NCBI GenBank assembly: GCA_035270785.1
Contig: DATESN010000001.1
Location: 1 to 9,098, forward strand
Direction of reading: 5' to 3'
Source: DATESN01 sp035270785
GTDB lineage: Bacteria > Bacillota > Clostridia > Lachnospirales > Lachnospiraceae
DNA: 9,098 bases
The notes below the pieces were generated by a model. The model was not told the DNA's origin. It saw only the letters and a program-made list of their open reading frames with translations, and ran no database searches. Positions 6,664 through 9,098 of the stretch are shown here, piece after piece. The position numbers and the translations under genes were made by a program. The stretch's first letter is position 1, and each line of letters starts with the position of its first letter.

Positions 6664-6674
6664 AACTAAATCCC
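6660..6674 (+). repeat. Left terminal inverted repeat of the IS91-like element
   Basis: GTTGAACTAAATCCC matches the reverse complement of 9037-9051 at 14 of 15 positions. Immediately inside it, ATCCC (6670-6674) and GGGAT (6678-6682) form a perfect 5-bp stem with a three-base loop, a type of structure that HUH transposases can recognise at an end. GTTG (6660-6663) is shared with the end of palindrome A3. Confidence 0.65.
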
Positions 6675-6763
6675 TCCGGGATAGCTTTCTAATCCAAATC
6701 AAAGATAAGATATTTTTCATTTTTTCGTATAATAAAGGATTATTCATTTTAAAACTTATTATT

Positions 6764-7669
6764 ATGCGAACAAAAAAATCTTTAACCATTGTTGAACGGG
6801 CTACTATTTTAGTGTCTGAATTTAATCGAGTTTACAAGCAACTTTCAGAGCAAGTAACTCTGCGTGGACAAAGTCAGAGTACTTTAGAAAATTACATCCG
6901 ACGAATCGCATTGTTTGTGATTCATTTTGAAAAACTGCCCGAACAGGTTAGCGAAGACGAGATTAATGAGTATTTAGTGGGTTTGGCACGTGATCCTAAA
7001 TCACCATCACGTAGCAGTTTCAAGCACATGGTCTACGGTCTAAGATATTATTATCGACTCTTGGGCATGAACAAAAATGCCATTGCTTTACCATCGCTTA
7101 AAAAAGACACTAAATTACCGGTTATTCTTAACCATCAGGAACTTAAAGAACTCTTTGCGGCACCCACATTACTGAAACAAAGAATCGTGCTTACGCTTAT
7201 CTACTCTGCAGGTTTGCGTGGACAAGAGGTAATCAACCTTAAAATTGCCGATATTGATTTTCAGCGAATGTCCATCCATATTAGACAAACTAAATACAAA
7301 AAGGATCGTATTGTTCCGCTCTCACCCACCATGGCCATCGGTCTAAAAAAATACCTTGGTGCCGAAAATCCTCACATCTGGCTCTTTAACGGAAAGGAGG
7401 CCAGCGGGAAATATAGTGTGCGAGGATTGTCGTGGGTAATGCGCGAGAACCTAAAAAAGACATCCATTACAAAAGAGGTAAACCTTCATTCCCTGCGCCA
7501 TACCTATGCTACCCATTTACTTGAAGAAGGGGTGAATATTGTCACCTTAAAAGAATTGCTTGGTCATGCAGAAATTACAACAACTATGATTTATCTACAT
7601 GTAGCACAGTGTGAACTTGTAAAATCGCACAGTCCGCTTGATACTTTGTATAACAGGCGTGAAAAGTAA
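6764..7669 (+). CDS. Tyrosine recombinase of the IS91-like element
   Basis: This 301-residue protein has the normal size of a XerC/D-like site-specific recombinase. Residues 20-105 form the SAM-like core-binding domain (TLENYIRRIALFVIHF onward). Residues 118-285 form the catalytic domain, with a complete set of active residues: R152 (GLRGQE), K177 (RQTKYKKDRIVPL), H242 and R245 (LHSLRHTYATHL), H268 (LGHAEITTT) and nucleophile Y277 (MIYLHV). I do not see the extra helical insertion typical of integron integrases before the HxxR box. Its position directly before an IS91 transposase, with overlapping ends, marks it as the accessory recombinase of that element. Such genes accompany several IS91-type insertion sequences, and their role is poorly understood. 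TATAAT at 6728-6733 is a possible -10 box without a clear partner. No Shine-Dalgarno site is visible. Confidence 0.93.
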   Translation: MRTKKSLTIVERATILVSEFNRVYKQLSEQVTLRGQSQSTLENYIRRIALFVIHFEKLPEQVSEDEINEYLVGLARDPKSPSRSSFKHMVYGLRYYYRLLGMNKNAIALPSLKKDTKLPVILNHQELKELFAAPTLLKQRIVLTLIYSAGLRGQEVINLKIADIDFQRMSIHIRQTKYKKDRIVPLSPTMAIGLKKYLGAENPHIWLFNGKEASGKYSVRGLSWVMRENLKKTSITKEVNLHSLRHTYATHLLEEGVNIVTLKELLGHAEITTTMIYLHVAQCELVKSHSPLDTLYNRREK

Positions 7670-8831
7670 GTTTGAACTGGCTGATGTGATCCGGCGGTTC
7701 GGAAAACAATTGAGTATACAGGACAAGCTATCTCCGCAACAGACAAAAGCGTTGTTCAACATAGTGCAATGCCGCACCGTTTCTTTGGGCGGACACGAAG
7801 AGGTTTGTGATTGTTGTGGGGCGATCCGATATAGCTACAACAGCTGTGGCGATCGGCATTGTCCCAAGTGCTTGTCGGCAAAACAGGCTACGTGGGTTGA
7901 GAAACTGATAGAATCAACGTTGCCCGTGAAGCATTATCACATTATATTCACACTGCCCCATTGTTTGAATAATATATGTTTATGGGACAACAGAATGTTT
8001 TATAATGTGCTGTTTGATGCCGTATGGAAAACCCTGCACAGCTTTGGATACACACATTATGGAGTAGAGTCAGGAGCTGTAGCAGTATTACACACGTGGG
8101 GGCAGAATCTTACGCTACATCCTCACATACATTGCATTGTTCCGGCAGCGGGATATACCATTAACGGCACTTGGAAAAACATTGGTACTTATGAAAATTA
8201 TCTGTACCCGGTTCACCAACTCAGTCAAACCTTTCGGGGGAAGTTCCTTGACACCCTGAAACGAAGACTACGCAAGTGCAATATGCTTGATAATTTTGAC
8301 GCTTACATACAGCAAGCCTACCAAAAGCCATGGGTGGTGTTTAGCGAGTCATCTCTGGCAAAGCCAGAACATGTGATCAAATATCTGGGACAGTATACCC
8401 ACAGAGTAGCTATCTCCAATCAACGGATATTGAACATTACTGATACCCACGTAACATTTGTTGCCAAGGATTATAGGGACAGAGCCCAAGAAAAACCGGT
8501 AACACTGAGCGGGGTGGAGTTTCTCAGACGTTTCAGTTTACATGTGCTTCCCAGTCGTTTTGTGAAAATACGCAGGTATGGTATTTACAATGCTACCACC
8601 AAAGGACATCTGGAACTACAATTTGTGCCCGAAGAAAAGCCAGATATTCTTGAGGCACAAAACTCTAAGGAGAAAGAAACGGCTCAACAGGTATTAGAAA
8701 GGCTTATCGGTTTTGATGCCCATAAATGTCGGGTTTGTAATAAAGGAACCATGCAGGTAATAAGAATAATCCCTTGGATCAGATCTCCAAGCCAACATTT
8801 ACCTTCATTACTTTTGGCGCTATTGCAATAA
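7638..8831 (+). CDS. IS91-family HUH/Y2 transposase
   Basis: A rolling-circle type transposase of 397 residues if it starts at TTG 7638, or 390 if it starts at GTG 7659. Both starts lie inside the end of the recombinase gene, so translation is probably coupled. An N-terminal zinc-binding part (residues 57-78) contains CDCC and CGDRHCPKC. The single-strand nuclease core holds VKHYHIIFTLP (97-107), the metal-binding HUH motif HPHIH (161-165) and two tyrosines with four-residue spacing in IKYLGQYTHRVAIS (Y249 and Y253). This matches the IS91 group rather than single-tyrosine IS200/IS605 enzymes. A C-terminal CxxC (C364, C367) and the closing RIIPWIRSP stretch are also typical of the family. The reading frame is intact. 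The protein would nick the element at its origin end and move one strand into a new site. Confidence 0.95.
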   Translation: MILCITGVKSKFELADVIRRFGKQLSIQDKLSPQQTKALFNIVQCRTVSLGGHEEVCDCCGAIRYSYNSCGDRHCPKCLSAKQATWVEKLIESTLPVKHYHIIFTLPHCLNNICLWDNRMFYNVLFDAVWKTLHSFGYTHYGVESGAVAVLHTWGQNLTLHPHIHCIVPAAGYTINGTWKNIGTYENYLYPVHQLSQTFRGKFLDTLKRRLRKCNMLDNFDAYIQQAYQKPWVVFSESSLAKPEHVIKYLGQYTHRVAISNQRILNITDTHVTFVAKDYRDRAQEKPVTLSGVEFLRRFSLHVLPSRFVKIRRYGIYNATTKGHLELQFVPEEKPDILEAQNSKEKETAQQVLERLIGFDAHKCRVCNKGTMQVIRIIPWIRSPSQHLPSLLLALLQ

Positions 8832-9036
8832 AATACAACCTCTTAAATAACTTCATTTACATGAAGAATAGAATCCTATGCCCTAAACTGAAGGTTTTGT
8901 ACATAAATTGCACTTTCTGATACCAAATAACTATATCCAAAAATCTAACCACATCTTCTCCGCATAAACCGGCAAGAAATATCTTTAATAAAAACACATA
9001 AACACCTCGATAAGTACATAGCCCATTAACTTGACC
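8832..9036 (+). other. Non-coding 3' part of the IS91-like element, presumed origin-end region
   Basis: No gene is visible. A perfect 6-bp stem, CTTCAT (8851-8856) facing ATGAAG (8861-8866), lies 20 bp after the transposase stop. It has no T-run, so termination is uncertain. AACTATATCC (8929-8938) repeats the core of the terminal inverted repeat and is an exact inverted match to 9038-9047. In IS91 the transposition origin lies at the transposase-distal end, so these repeats may be recognition sites. Confidence 0.5.
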
Positions 9037-9051
9037 GGGATATAGTTCAAC
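9037..9051 (-). repeat. Right terminal inverted repeat of the IS91-like element
   Basis: GGGATATAGTTCAAC is the inverted counterpart of 6660-6674, with one mismatch (T against A at the tenth base). GTTC (9045-9048) is the complement of the GAAC tetranucleotide that IS91 uses as target next to its origin end, so the true tip could be at about 9044. Confidence 0.65.
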
Positions 9052-9053
9052 CT

Positions 9054-9090
9054 GGACTCATCGCTGGGTCTTGCAGACCGCTCAGAGTCC
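9054..9090. other. Two-part hairpin at the right edge of the window
   Basis: GGACTC (9054-9059) pairs with GAGTCC (9085-9090), and GGTCT (9067-9071) pairs with AGACC (9075-9079) around a TGC loop. Unequal internal loops of seven and five bases separate the two stems. On the plus strand it is followed by CTATTTATT, which is only mildly T-rich. It could be a terminator, a structured RNA fragment or part of a repeat cut by the window. It begins two bases outside the proposed end of the mobile element. Confidence 0.45.
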
Positions 9091-9098
9091 TATTTATT

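Larger units (their letters stand above)
6660..9051 (+). mobile_element. IS91-family element carrying a tyrosine recombinase and an HUH/Y2 transposase
   Basis: About 2.4 kb. It carries two overlapping plus-strand genes, a tyrosine recombinase and then an IS91-type rolling-circle transposase. Some IS91-family members are known to have this two-gene form. The proposed limits are inverted ends that match at 14 of 15 bases (6660-6674 and 9037-9051). The true tips could be a few bases further in, because GAAC (6663-6666) and GTTC (9045-9048) match the tetranucleotide that IS91 prefers next to its origin end. No target duplication is expected for this family. Both genes look intact, so the element may be active. 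Confidence 0.75.

Noticed and set aside
6586..6789. Minus-strand frame of 67 codons across A3 and the left end of the mobile element
   Set aside because: It spans a palindrome, the element boundary and the start of the recombinase gene, so it cannot be an established gene.
6764..7669. Tyrosine recombinase as an integron integrase acting on the A palindromes
   Set aside because: The catalytic residues fit any tyrosine recombinase, the extra helix typical of integron integrases is not visible, and the gene overlaps an IS91 transposase within shared inverted ends. It is best read as part of that element.
1..9098. CRISPR array, tRNA or rRNA genes
   Set aside because: No short regularly spaced direct repeats and no cloverleaf or rRNA-like segments were seen. 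The repeats present are single palindromes far apart.

Overview
The window looks like AT-rich chromosomal accessory DNA from a polysaccharide-degrading member of the Bacteroidota. The support is a GH115/GH43 glycosidase pair with signal peptides, two small lipoproteins, weak or absent Shine-Dalgarno sites and an IS91-family element. I cannot name a genus. A Marinilabiliales/Prolixibacteraceae-like host is a guess from gene content.

Layout, left to right. Bases 1-379 hold no gene but contain a large imperfect palindrome (A1, 1-129), a short hairpin and a second type of palindrome (B1, 291-357). Bases 380-4159 hold a two-gene minus-strand operon: GH115 alpha-glucuronidase first, then, 27 bp downstream, a GH43 glycosidase. 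Together they probably strip side chains from a glucuronic-acid-decorated plant polysaccharide such as glucuronoxylan or arabinogalactan, outside the cytoplasm. No SusC/SusD pair or regulator lies in the window. Bases 4160-4696 are again gene-free and contain a second B palindrome (B2, 4320-4382), a stable hairpin (4413-4443) and a second A palindrome (A2, 4557-4680). Bases 4697-6471 hold three small minus-strand genes that read as one operon: a soluble SHOCT-domain protein, a coiled-coil lipoprotein and a short lipoprotein, none with a known function. A third A palindrome (A3, 6538-6663) lies just beyond them.

From about 6660 to 9051 lies a two-gene mobile element: a tyrosine recombinase (6764-7669) overlapping an IS91-type HUH/Y2 transposase (7638-8831). 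It is bounded by 15-bp inverted ends that differ at one base. Its left end touches the last bases of A3. A hairpin (9054-9090) lies between the element and the window edge.

The most interesting structure is not a gene. Three related long palindromes (A1, A2, A3) cut the window into blocks: the GH43/GH115 block and the three-gene lipoprotein block. The palindromes have TACAAC/GTTGTA-type ends (altered in A1's left end and A3's right end), about 28-31-base arms and related central parts. This resembles a gene-cassette organisation with attC-like boundaries. The ends fit the integron core-site consensus only partly, and the recombinase present is not a recognisable integron integrase. The glycosidase block also carries a B palindrome on each side and an 18-bp sequence repeated in inverted orientation, so its flanks are arranged as approximate mirror images.
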